Below are positions 44,200 through 54,003 of a stretch of 64,000 bases of DNA, piece by piece (position 1 is the first letter of the stretch; each line of letters begins with the position of its first letter). Both the position numbers and the translations under genes were made by a program. The stretch comes from Lotus japonicus. Taxonomy: Eukaryota; Streptophyta; Magnoliopsida; Fabales; Fabaceae. The notes below the pieces were generated by a model, which was not told the origin of the DNA, did no database searches, and saw only the letters and a program-made list of their open reading frames with translations. The stretch covers positions 11,588,223 through 11,652,222 of the forward strand of contig NC_080043.1 of NCBI RefSeq assembly GCF_012489685.1, read 5' to 3'.

Positions 44200-45342
44200 A
44201 TGCCTCCGAGACAGGACCCAACCAATGCTCAGCTTGCTCAAGCAATGGCCCAGCTGGCTCAGGTGATGACCCAGCAGGCTGCCACTGCTGCTGCTCAGGC
44301 CACGGCACAGCTTCAACGGGAAGCTGAAGAGAACACCCGGAGAGCTGAGGAGGATGCCAGAAGGGCACAACGGGCTGAGAGGGAGCTGGCACAGGACCGG
44401 ATCCGCATGAGAACTGATTTCAATCGTCATGGACCACCTAACTTCCAAGGCGAAGTGGAGCCCGAGAAAGCTGATCTTTGGATTCAGGAAATGGAGAAAA
44501 TCTTTGAGGCTCTCCATACACCTGACGTTGAGAAGGTAAATCTGGCGACCTTTATGCTGAAGGGTGACGCTGAGTACTGGTGGCGGAGCGCCAAACAGCT
44601 GATGACTGCCAACAATGTGGCCATCACATGGGAGTCCTTCAAAAGGGCTTTCATGGAGAAGTACTTTCCGGAGACTGCCAGGGAAGACATGGAGAATCAA
44701 TTCCTCAACCTGAGACAGGGGCTAATGACCGTGGGGGAATATGCTGCAAGACTGGAGACCCTGTCCAAACACTTTCGCTTTTTCCAAGTACGAGTGGATG
44801 AAGCGTACCTATGCAACCGATTCATGAGGGGTTTGAGGAATGACATTGAGGAGTCTGTGAGGCCATTGGGAATCAGAGTCTTCCAACAATTGGTGGAGAA
44901 AGCTCGTGAAGTGGAGTCGATGAAGAATCGTCAGAGGGGCAAGTATGACAGTGGAGGTCCGATCCGTTCTGGACAGAGGCCGACCGGACGGTTTGAGGGA
45001 CAGAGACAAGCTGGTAGGTTTGACAGGGGCAAGGCTCCGATGAGGAAACCTTACCAACGCCCTACTGATAGGGTGCCTTTTGCTGGAAGGAATGTGGTAC
45101 GTGCTCCTAAGGACGATGTCGTCTGTTACAAGTGCAACCAGAAGGGACACTATTCAAATGAATGTGGGAAGGAGTATGTGTGCTGGAAGTGCCAGAAACC
45201 AGGGCATGTTGAGAGAGACTGTCCTGATGCTGCTAAGGCCGAGCCAGTGCTGAATGCTGCCAGGGGAAAGCGACCTTCTGCTCCAGGTCGTGTGTTTGCA
45301 ATGTCTGGGGAACAAGCTGCTGTGACTGATGACCTTATCTAG
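44200..45342 (+). CDS. gag: Tekay Gag
   Basis: 380 residues from the ATG at 44200 (MPPRQDPTNAQLAQAMAQ). The N-terminus has Gln/Ala-rich helical repeats, then an R/E-rich coiled coil (about 45-75). The retrotransposon Gag domain spans about 80-240 (HGPPNFQGEVEPEKADLWIQ, FKRAFMEKYFPE). Two CCHC knuckles follow, CYKCNQKGHYSNEC near 309 and CWKCQKPGHVERDC near 328. A single in-frame TAG (45340-45342) separates it from protease, which continues in the same frame. In relatives of this lineage Gag and Pol are normally one ORF, so the TAG is probably an inactivating change, although stop readthrough cannot be excluded. Confidence 0.92.
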   Translation: MPPRQDPTNAQLAQAMAQLAQVMTQQAATAAAQATAQLQREAEENTRRAEEDARRAQRAERELAQDRIRMRTDFNRHGPPNFQGEVEPEKADLWIQEMEKIFEALHTPDVEKVNLATFMLKGDAEYWWRSAKQLMTANNVAITWESFKRAFMEKYFPETAREDMENQFLNLRQGLMTVGEYAARLETLSKHFRFFQVRVDEAYLCNRFMRGLRNDIEESVRPLGIRVFQQLVEKAREVESMKNRQRGKYDSGGPIRSGQRPTGRFEGQRQAGRFDRGKAPMRKPYQRPTDRVPFAGRNVVRAPKDDVVCYKCNQKGHYSNECGKEYVCWKCQKPGHVERDCPDAAKAEPVLNAARGKRPSAPGRVFAMSGEQAAVTDDLI

Positions 45343-45798
45343 GGTACGTGTGTTATCGCTGAAACTTCTTTAATGGTGTTATTTGACTCTGGTGCTACAC
45401 ACTCATTCATTGCTGAGGAGTGTGTGAAAAAGTTAGGATTGCTAACTGCTGATTTACCATTCGATTTGGTGGTGACGACCCCTGCCGCAGATCGATTAGT
45501 TACGCGCACGGCATGCTTGCAATGCCCGTTGATTTATGAGGATCGGAAGTTCTTTGCGAACCTCGTCTGTTTGGGGCTTAAAGAGCTCGATGTGATTCTG
45601 GGGATGGACTGGTTGGCACAATATCACGTTCTGTTGGATTGTGCTAATAAGGCCGTAGTATTTCCGGATTCTGGCGTTACGGATTACTTGAATTCGTACA
45701 ACTTGGGAAAGGGTTCACCAGCATTTGTAAACTCTATCGTAGCTGAGGCGAAGAACGACGGCGACGTACGCAACATTTTGGTGGTGTAAGATTTTGTG
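45343..45798 (+). pseudogene. pol: Tekay protease and start of Pol, truncated
   Basis: Same frame as Gag after the TAG. It has the aspartic protease motif LFDSGATHSF (active Asp near 45385) and DVILGMDWLAQY, the conserved end of the protease fold. A TAA at 45787-45789 and then the Sirevirus junction (about 45797) cut the frame just before RT would begin. RT and RNase H are absent from the whole element. Confidence 0.88.
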
Positions 45799-46126
45799 GA
45801 ACAACGTCTTGACACTCATGAATCCATGCTGATTGAGACAACGTCTTGACACTCATGAATCCATGCTGATTGAGATGAAGCAAATGATGATGGAACTTCT
45901 GCGACGCACTGACAAACCTTAGTTTAGGATCTCTTCTTTTTCTTTCTTTTTGTTTAACGTTATTTTATTCAAACTCTGTTTCCTTTTTATTTACTTATTC
46001 TATTCTATTTGTTTGTGATTATATATGCATATCCTTATATATATTTGTGTCACATATGTTTGCAAAAATCTCGTTTTATTCATAATTGTTTTGTGTTTAC
46101 AACATATTTCTTTACATCATATAAAT

Positions 46127-46519
46127 CTAGAATGGAGGATCCCTCCTCATTCTTCTGCACTCCTGGCGCTGCTCTGACCTATCCTTCTCCAGACGATCCA
46201 GTACATGCTGGATGTTGTTGAGCCTGATCTTTAGCTCATCCCTCTCCAGAATCTCTTCTGAAGTCTTGAGCTTTTCTTCCAAACTCTCTTTCTCTTCCAG
46301 CAGCTTGAGTTCAAGCCGGCTGAGTTCTTGCACCTCCTCCACGAAGGCAAGAAATTCCTTCAGATCTCTCTCCAACTCTGGACGCAGGTCCTCTTCCAGC
46401 AGTGTCCGTGTCAGCTCCGCGATGGTCGTTGCACCCTCTGGATGCCTGATGTTCAGGAACAAGTCCTCTTCAAAGGCCTTCTTCCTCAGCTCTTCTAGTG
46501 CTACGTTGTATGATGCCAT
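46127..46519 (-). CDS. antisense coiled-coil ORF, truncated Sirevirus unit
   Basis: 130 residues, intact, ATG at 46519; same protein as at 9134 with ERDLKEFL, RLNNIQHVLDRL and three or more silent differences. The TAA upstream of the ATG in SIRE-1 is absent here, so the frame is open further, but no ATG occurs there. TATA box on the same strand at 46568-46577. Confidence 0.68.
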   Translation of the reverse strand: MASYNVALEELRKKAFEEDLFLNIRHPEGATTIAELTRTLLEEDLRPELERDLKEFLAFVEEVQELSRLELKLLEEKESLEEKLKTSEEILERDELKIRLNNIQHVLDRLEKDRSEQRQECRRMRRDPPF

Positions 46520-46567
46520 TTTTTTCTGAAAATTATTCGAGGTGTGAAGCTTACCTTTCTCTCCAAC

Positions 46568-46577
46568 GCTTTTTATA
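46568..46577 (-). promoter_or_regulatory. TATA box for the antisense ORF
   Basis: TATAAAAAGC on the minus strand, 58 bp from the ATG, as in the other copies. Confidence 0.5.
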
Positions 46578-47320
46578 GGCTTCACTTTCTCTCTGAAAGT
46601 TAATGCTCTTACAGTTTCTCGAGGTTAAGTTCTTGGTAACTGACCCTTCTATTTACTCACTTGACCGGTGGTAAACGTTCATCCCTTGCATTAACTCTTC
46701 TATTTATTTTCGCCTAACTCTGATTCTTACATCGTTTTCATTTTCTTTTAAACTTAGACCTTCTCTAAGGGGGAGTACCTTGTACTTCAAGCTAAGTTTT
46801 TCACACCCCAAGCTTTTTGCTTATGACAAAAAGGGGGAGTAAACCCAGTTTTTGATGTGTAAGATGTGTTAGTGTGATTTATTTTTCTTTTGGAGAATTT
46901 AAGAGTTCCACCTTCATGACCATAGATGTGTCACTGGGCAAATACAAGGAATACATTTCACTTCTTCTGAAGTGATTCTAAGTTGACTCTGATACCCAAG
47001 ACTCTGATACCTTGTCCATGACTCTGATCACTTATGCGCTCTGATTATTCGTTTTTCATCTATGTCATAAGTTTTTCACTCTGAACTCTTACATCATTTA
47101 GCTCAGAATCTAGACTTTACTAACGTTTTCATCAAGTATTAGATTCAGGGGGAGCTAAACTCAGAATCAAGCAGTGACTTGAATTCAGAATGAGCAAGAT
47201 AAACTATTCACATCAGGATAAGTCTTATTCTATATCTCTAAACTCTGAGTGAATTCAGTTTAATGTTTAAGAATTGTTCATCAAAAATCTTAGTTTTGTC
47301 ATCATCAAAAAGGGGGAGAT

Positions 47321-48591
47321 TGTAAGATCAAGTTTTGATCTAGTAGTACAACTCTATGTTTTGATGATTACAAGTTAACCTTTTGATATGAACAATTGTG
47401 GTACTCTAACGTGTTTTTCTGAGTGTGCTATTTACAGGCTCTGACCTCAACTCAATCTCACACAAATCAGAAGCACTGTGTATAAAGAGTGACCCAAGCA
47501 ACGCTTTCGCATTCACCATGTTCAGTATGAACAGTGGAAAAGCTTCAGAAGTTCTGAAGCTATACAAACTCTGATGTGGACTCAGTCGCTAGAAGCTCTG
47601 AAGATCCAGAAGTTCTGATAACCAAGAAACACTGAAGGTTCAGATGTTCTGATGGTGTAGAAGACTCTGAAGATCCATAAACTGAATAGTGGAAACTCTG
47701 AAGTCCAGAAGCAAGAAACTCTGAAGGCCATGTTCTTCCCTCTGAGTTCAGAATCAGAAGATACAATGGTCAGAGGATCTGTGTTTTCCCTCTGACTCTG
47801 ATCAACCGGCTTCACAAGTTCCAATATGAAGTATTCCCCTGATCAGAAGTCTCCTAGGTTAAAAGGTCAAGTCGCTATCCAAGTACAAAAGCAAGTGTAC
47901 CCTCCTGACGACCTACCTAACGTTCTCAGCCACAGCAGAAGCTGGATTTTCCAGAACTGCCCTCCAACGGTAGCATTTCCCATGCAACGCTCAACCCTAA
48001 TCCTTGGAGTATATATAGAGGCTGAAGATTGAAAGAAGCGGCTAGAAGAAATACACACGCGCAAGACATTCAAAATATTCTAAGCTTTCTTTCATCTGAA
48101 ATTCATTGTGTTTACTATTAGCTTTTTAGAAGCAAATCTCTTGTAAACAATTCTTTGATAAACAGTTTGTTTAGTTCCTTTAGGAGATCAAGGTTGATCG
48201 GATCCTAGAGAAGACTAAGAGAGTGAATCTTAGTGGTGATTCCTTTAGGAGATCAAGGTTGATCGGATCCTAGAGAAGACTAAGAGAGTGAATCTTAGTG
48301 TGAGCTAAGTCAGTGTAATTGTTAGTCACTTGTAGGTTTCAAGTGCAGTTGTAACTCTTACCTGATTAGTGGATTGCCTTCATTCTAAGAAGGAAGAAAT
48401 CACCTTAACGGGTGGACTGGAGTAGCTTGAGTGATTTATCAAGTGAACCAGGATAAAATCCTTGTGTGCTTTTCTATCTCTTATCTTTAGCACTTAAGTT
48501 CTCAAAAGATTTGTCAAAATCTTTAAGGTGGTAGTTTTGTACTGAAAACGTTATTCAAACCCCCCCCTTTCTACCGTTTTTCATACCTTCA
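47321..48591 (+). repeat. Sirevirus LTR shared by the truncated unit and SIRE-2
   Basis: 1271 bp, TGTAAG...TTCA. It serves as 3' LTR of the truncated unit and 5' LTR of SIRE-2. It contains a 65-bp tandem duplication (48175-48239, 48240-48304), also in the right LTR but not in SIRE-1. TATA at 48010. Confidence 0.93.
48010..48017 (+). promoter_or_regulatory. LTR TATA box
   Basis: TATATATA in the 5' LTR of SIRE-2; likely promoter of its RNA. Confidence 0.65.
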
Positions 48592-48593
48592 AT

Positions 48594-48605
48594 TGGTATC
48601 AGAGC
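48594..48605 (+). other. SIRE-2 primer binding site
   Basis: TGGTATCAGAGC two bases after the LTR, identical to SIRE-1. Confidence 0.93.
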
Positions 48606-48663
48606 GCAAGTTCTGATTACCACACCTAACAGTGTTCAGTGATCCGGGCCGGTGTGAAAAACA

Positions 48664-50574
48664 ATGGCTGCCACCACCAGTGAAACTCAAAGAGATGGTT
48701 ACAACGCAAAGCCTCCTATGTTCGATGGTCAAAGGTTCGAATATTGGAAAGATAGACTGGAAAGTTTCTTTCTGGGTTTCGATGCAGATCTCTGGGATAT
48801 TATTGTGGATGGCTATGAGCGTCCAGTTGATGCAGATGGCAAGAAGATCCCAAGGTCAGAGATGACTGCAGATCAAAAGAAGCTGTACTCACAACATCAC
48901 AAAGCAAGAGCAATTCTTCTAAGTGCTATTTCCTATGAGGAGTACCAGAAGATTACAGATCGTGAGTTTGCTAAAGGCATTTTTGATTCTCTGAAGATGT
49001 CTCATGAAGGAAACAAGAAAGTCAAAGAATCAAAGGCATTGTCTTTGATCCAAAAGTATGAATCCTTCATCATGGAGCCAAATGAGTCCATTGAAGAAAT
49101 GTTCTCCAGATTTCAATTGCTTGTAGCTGGCATACGACCTCTCAACAAGAGCTACACAACAAAAGATCATGTCATAAGGGTCATCAGGTGTCTTCCTGAA
49201 AGTTGGATGCCTTTGGTGACTTCAATAGAGCTCACGAGAGACATTGAGAATATGAGTTTAGAAGAACTCATCAGCATTTTGAAATGCCATGAGCTGAAGC
49301 GCTCAGAGATGCAAGATCTGAGGAAAAAGTCCATAGCCTTGAAATCCAAATCTGAAAAGGCTAAGGTTGAGAAGTCAAAGGCTCTTCAAGCTGAAGAAGA
49401 AGAATCTGAAGAAGCATCAGAAGATTCTGATGAAGATGAGCTGACTCTGATCTCCAAGAGACTCAACCGCATCTGGAAGCACAGGCAGAGCAAGTTCAAA
49501 GGCTCTGGAAAGGCAAAAGGAAAGTATGAGTCCTCAGGCCAGAAGAAGTCTTCAATCAAGGAAGTCACATGTTTTGAGTGCAAAGAATCTGGGCACTACA
49601 AAAGTGATTGTCCAAAGTTGAAGAAAGACAAGAAGCCAAAGAAGCACTTCAAGACGAAGAAGAGTCTGATGGTGACATTCGATGAATCAGAGTCAGAGGA
49701 CGTTGACTCTGATGGTGAAGTCCAAGGACTCATGGCAATTGTCAAAGACAAGGAAGCAGAGTCAAAGGAAGCTGTTGACTCTGACTCAGAATCAGAAGGA
49801 GATCCTAACTCAGACGATGAAAATGAGGTATTTGCTTCTTTCTCTACCTCTGAACTGAAACATGCTTTGTCTGATATCATGGATAAGTATAACTCTTTAT
49901 TGTCTAAGCATAAAAAGTTGAAAAAGAACTTATCTGCTGTCTCCAAGACTCCTTCTGAACATGAGAAAATTATTTCTGATTTGAAAAATGAAAATCATGC
50001 TTTGGTAAATTCTAACTCTGTGCTTAAGAACCAGATTGCTAAGTTAGAAGAAATTGTTGCCTGTGATGCCTCTGATTGTAGGAATGAATCTAAGTATGAA
50101 AAGTCTTTTCAAAGATTCCTAGCTAAAAGCGTGGATAGAAGCCTAATGGCTTCAATGATCTATGGCGTAAGCAGAAATGGAATGCATGGCATTGGCTATT
50201 CTAAACCAATTAGAAATGAGCCTTCTGTGTCTAAAGCTAAATCCTTGTATGAATGCTTTGTTCCCTCTGGTACCATATTGCCTGATCCTGTACCTGCTAA
50301 AATTGCTAAAAACCCTCTTAAAAAGGGATCTTTCTCTATGACTAAATATCATGCAAATATTCCTTTAAAATATCATGTTGAGACACCCAAGGTGATCAGA
50401 ACCTCTGGGGTAACTAACAAAAGAGGACCCAGAAAGTGGGTACCTAAGGACAAAATTATCTATGTTGCAGATATCCTTGATAGCTCCATTGAAACACCAA
50501 TCATGGTATCTGGACAGTGGATGCTCGCGTCACATGACGGGAGAAAAGCGTATGTTCCGAGAGCTGAAACTTAA
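48664..50574 (+). CDS. gag: SIRE-2 Gag
   Basis: 636 residues, open, with the same CCHC knuckle as SIRE-1 Gag and only a few substitutions (FDSLKM, DSDEDEL, SESEGDP, LKYHVETP, DSSIET). The 113-nt overlap with pol in the +1 frame is preserved exactly, including the gag TAA (50572-50574). Confidence 0.95.
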   Translation: MAATTSETQRDGYNAKPPMFDGQRFEYWKDRLESFFLGFDADLWDIIVDGYERPVDADGKKIPRSEMTADQKKLYSQHHKARAILLSAISYEEYQKITDREFAKGIFDSLKMSHEGNKKVKESKALSLIQKYESFIMEPNESIEEMFSRFQLLVAGIRPLNKSYTTKDHVIRVIRCLPESWMPLVTSIELTRDIENMSLEELISILKCHELKRSEMQDLRKKSIALKSKSEKAKVEKSKALQAEEEESEEASEDSDEDELTLISKRLNRIWKHRQSKFKGSGKAKGKYESSGQKKSSIKEVTCFECKESGHYKSDCPKLKKDKKPKKHFKTKKSLMVTFDESESEDVDSDGEVQGLMAIVKDKEAESKEAVDSDSESEGDPNSDDENEVFASFSTSELKHALSDIMDKYNSLLSKHKKLKKNLSAVSKTPSEHEKIISDLKNENHALVNSNSVLKNQIAKLEEIVACDASDCRNESKYEKSFQRFLAKSVDRSLMASMIYGVSRNGMHGIGYSKPIRNEPSVSKAKSLYECFVPSGTILPDPVPAKIAKNPLKKGSFSMTKYHANIPLKYHVETPKVIRTSGVTNKRGPRKWVPKDKIIYVADILDSSIETPIMVSGQWMLASHDGRKAYVPRAET

Positions 50575-53566
50575 GCCTGGAGGCGAAGTTGGCTTCGGAG
50601 GAAATGAAAAGGGTAAAATTGTTGGTACTGGTACTATTTGTGTAGATAGTAGTCCATGCATTGATAATGTTTTATTGGTAGACGGCTTAACACATAACTT
50701 ATTGTCTATAAGTCAATTAGCTGACAAGGGTTATGATGTTATATTCAATCAAAAGTCCTGCCGGGCTGTAAGTCAGATCGATGGCTCTGTTCTGTTTAAC
50801 AGCAAGAGGAAGAACAACATTTATAAGATCAGATTATCTGAGTTGGAGGCTCAGAATGTGAAGTGCCTTCTGTCTGTTAACGAAGAGCAGTGGGTATGGC
50901 ATAGACGGTTAGGGCATGCCAGTATGAGAAAGATTTCTCAGCTGAGCAAGCTAAACCTTGTCAGGGGCTTACCCAATCTGAAGTTCGCTTCAGACGCTCT
51001 TTGTGAAGCATGTCAGAAAGGCAAATTCACAAAAGTCCCTTTCAAGGCAAAGAATGTTGTCTCAACCTCAAGGCCGTTGGAACTTCTGCATATCGACCTT
51101 TTTGGACCAGTGAAAACTGAGTCTATAGGTGGCAAGAGATATGGGATGGTTATCGTTGATGACTATAGCCGCTGGACATGGGTAAAGTTTCTAACCCGCA
51201 AGGATGAGTCTCATGCTGTGTTCTCTACCTTCATTGCTCAAGTGCAAAACGAGAAGGCTTGTAGGATTGTGCGTGTCAGAAGTGACCATGGTGGAGAGTT
51301 TGAGAATGATAAGTTTGAGAGTCTGTTTGATTCATATGGAATTGCACATGATTTCTCTTGTCCCTGAACTCCTCAACAAAATGGTGTTGTTGAGAGGAAG
51401 AACAGAACTCTTCAGGAGATGGCTAGAACCATGCTCCAAGAAACTGGCATGGCTAAGCACTTTTGGGCAGAGGCAGTAAATACAGCATGTTACATTCAGA
51501 ACAGAATCTCTGTGAGACCAATTCTGAATAAGACTCCTTATGAATTGTGGAAGAACATAAAACCCAACATTTCTTATTTTCATCCTTTTGGCTGTGTTTG
51601 TTATGTTCTCAATACTAAGGATAGATTGCATAAATTTGATGCTAAGTCTTCTAAGTGTCTATTACTTGGTTATTCTGATAGATCTAAAGGTTTTAGATTT
51701 TATAATACTGATGCTAAGACTATTGAAGAATCTATTCATGTTAGATTTGATGATAAGCTTGACTCTGACCAGTCAAAGCTAGTTGAAAAGTTTGCAGATT
51801 TAAGCATTAATGTTTCTGACAAAGGCAAAGCTCCAGAGGAAGTTGAGCCAGAGGAAGATGAACCAGAGGAAGAAGCTGGTCCCTCTAACTCACAAACTCT
51901 GAAGAAGAGCAGAATCACTGCAGCTCACCCTAAGGAATTGATTCTGGGCAACAAAGATGAACCAGTCAGAACCAGATCTGCCTTCAGACCCTCTGAAGAG
52001 ACCTCGCTGAGTCTGAAAGGATTGGTGTCCTTAATTGAACCCAAGTCTATAGATGAAGCTCTTCAGGACAAGGATTGGATTCTGGCCATGGAAGAAGAAT
52101 TGAATCAATTTTCCAAGAACGATGTTTGGAGCTTAGTGAAGAAGCCTGAGAGTGTCCATGTTATTGGAACAAAATGGGTATTCAGAAACAAGCTGAATGA
52201 GAAAGGAGATGTAGTCAGAAACAAGGCAAGGCTAGTTGCTCAAGGCTACAGCCAGCAGGAAGGAATAGACTACACTGAAACATTTGCTCCGGTAGCAAGA
52301 CTGGAGGCAATCAGACTGTTGATCTCCTTCTCAGTAAATCACAACATAGTTCTACATCAGATGGACGTAAAGAGTGCCTTCCTAAATGGTTATATCTCAG
52401 AGGAAGTCTATGTTCATCAACCCCCAGGTTTTGAAGATGAAAAGAAACCAGACCATGTGTTCAAATTGAAGAAATCACTCTACGGTCTGAAGCAAGCTCC
52501 CAGAGCATGGTATGAGAGACTTAGCTCATTCCTTCTGGAGAATGAGTTTGTAAGGGGTAAAGTAGATACAACTCTGTTTTGCAAGACTTATAAAGATGAT
52601 ATCTTAATTGTGCAAATTTATGTTGATGATATTATATTTGGTTCTGCTAATCAATCTCTATGCAAAGAATTTTCTGAGATGATGCAGGCTGAATTTGAGA
52701 TGAGTATGATGGGAGAATTAAAGTACTTTCTGGGAATACAAGTTGATCAAACACCAGAAGGAACATATATCCATCAGAGCAAGTACACTAAAGAACTTCT
52801 GAAGAAGTTCAATATGCTGGAATCTACAGTGGCCAAGACTCCAATGCATCCTACATGCATTTTGGAGAAAGAAGATAAAAGTGGTAAAGTATGTCAGAAG
52901 CTCTATCGTGGAATGATAGGTTCACTTCTATACTTAACTGCATCTAGGCCAGACATATTATTTAGTGTTCACTTATGTGCTCGTTTCCAATCAGATCCAA
53001 GGGAAACCCACTTAACTGCTGTTAAGAGGATCCTAAGGTATCTGAAAGGCACCACTAACCTTGGCTTGATGTATAAGAAAACATCAGAGTATAAGCTTTC
53101 AGGTTATTGTGATGCTGATTATGCTGGAGATAGAACAGAGAGAAAAAGTACTTCCGGAAATTGTCAATTTCTGGGAGGCAATCTAGTCTCATGGGCAAGC
53201 AAGAGGCAATCAACCATTGCACTATCAACTGCAGAGGCAGAATATATCTCAGCAGCAATATGCAGCACTCAGATGCTCTGGATGAAACATCAGCTGGAGG
53301 ATTATCAGATCCTTGAGAGCAATATCCCAATTTATTGTGATAACACTGCTGCAATCTCGTTGAGCAAGAATCCTATCTTGCATTCAAGGGCAAAGCACAT
53401 TGAGGTAAAGTATCACTTCATTAGAGATTATGTGCAGAAGGGCGTACTTCTTCTGAAGTTTGTTGATACTGACCATCAATGGGCAGATATCTTTACAAAG
53501 CCCTTAGCTGAAGATAGATTTAATTTTATTCTGAAAAATCTAAACATGGACTTTTGTCCAGAGTGA
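50462..53566 (+). pseudogene. pol: SIRE-2 Pol with one premature stop
   Basis: Same domains as SIRE-1 Pol. A TGA at 51365-51367, inside the integrase core just before [11 protein letters not shown], splits the frame; SIRE-1 has an Arg codon there. Upstream, the integrase zinc cysteine is intact (TGT at 51002). Downstream RT (YVDD near 52619) and RNase H are open to TGA at 53564. The copy cannot make full Pol without readthrough. Confidence 0.95.
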
Positions 53567-54003
53567 AGATGGATCAGAACCTCTGACTATGATACTTCTT
53601 GATCAGAAGATGTCTAGTCCAGAAGGTAACTCAATCAGAGTGTGTGTGCCCACTGGTACTGACTCTGAAGCTGAGACAACAACACGTGTGTCAGAATTTC
53701 TGGTGCATAATTCCTTGTGCCCGTGTGACAGTCTGTTATGATTGCGTGTAGATATGCTTATCTCCTGTGTGTGATTGTGTATTTTACTATCTATCTTTAA
53801 TTTTCAACCGTTGATCTTAAAGTGCTTTTTGAATCAACAACGGTTATTTGATAAAACCCACTATACACACACGTTCTCGTTCACTTCCGGTTTTCACTCT
53901 CGCACTCTCTGCTTTTCAAAACCGCCTCTTTCTTGAATTCTCTCTCGATTTCTCTTCATCCTTCAAACTTCATTTTCTACCTCAAACCTTCAACCTCTTC
54001 AAA
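53567..54003 (+). other. SIRE-2 pol to env-like spacer
   Basis: As in SIRE-1: CTCTGA repeats, then a CT-rich leader up to the env-like ATG. No ORF. Confidence 0.5.

Larger units (their letters stand above)
45797..47320 (+). mobile_element. truncated Sirevirus unit (3' internal part) at left of the array
   Basis: It begins inside the env-like C-terminus (QRLDTHESM, stop TAG at 45920-45922), continues through the antisense ORF and 3' noncoding region with polypurine motifs, and joins the LTR at 47321. The first 37 bp (45801-45837) are tandemly repeated (45838-45874). The junction with the Tekay pol shares tgga. This is the remnant of a second Sirevirus copy that shares the LTR with SIRE-2. Confidence 0.88.
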
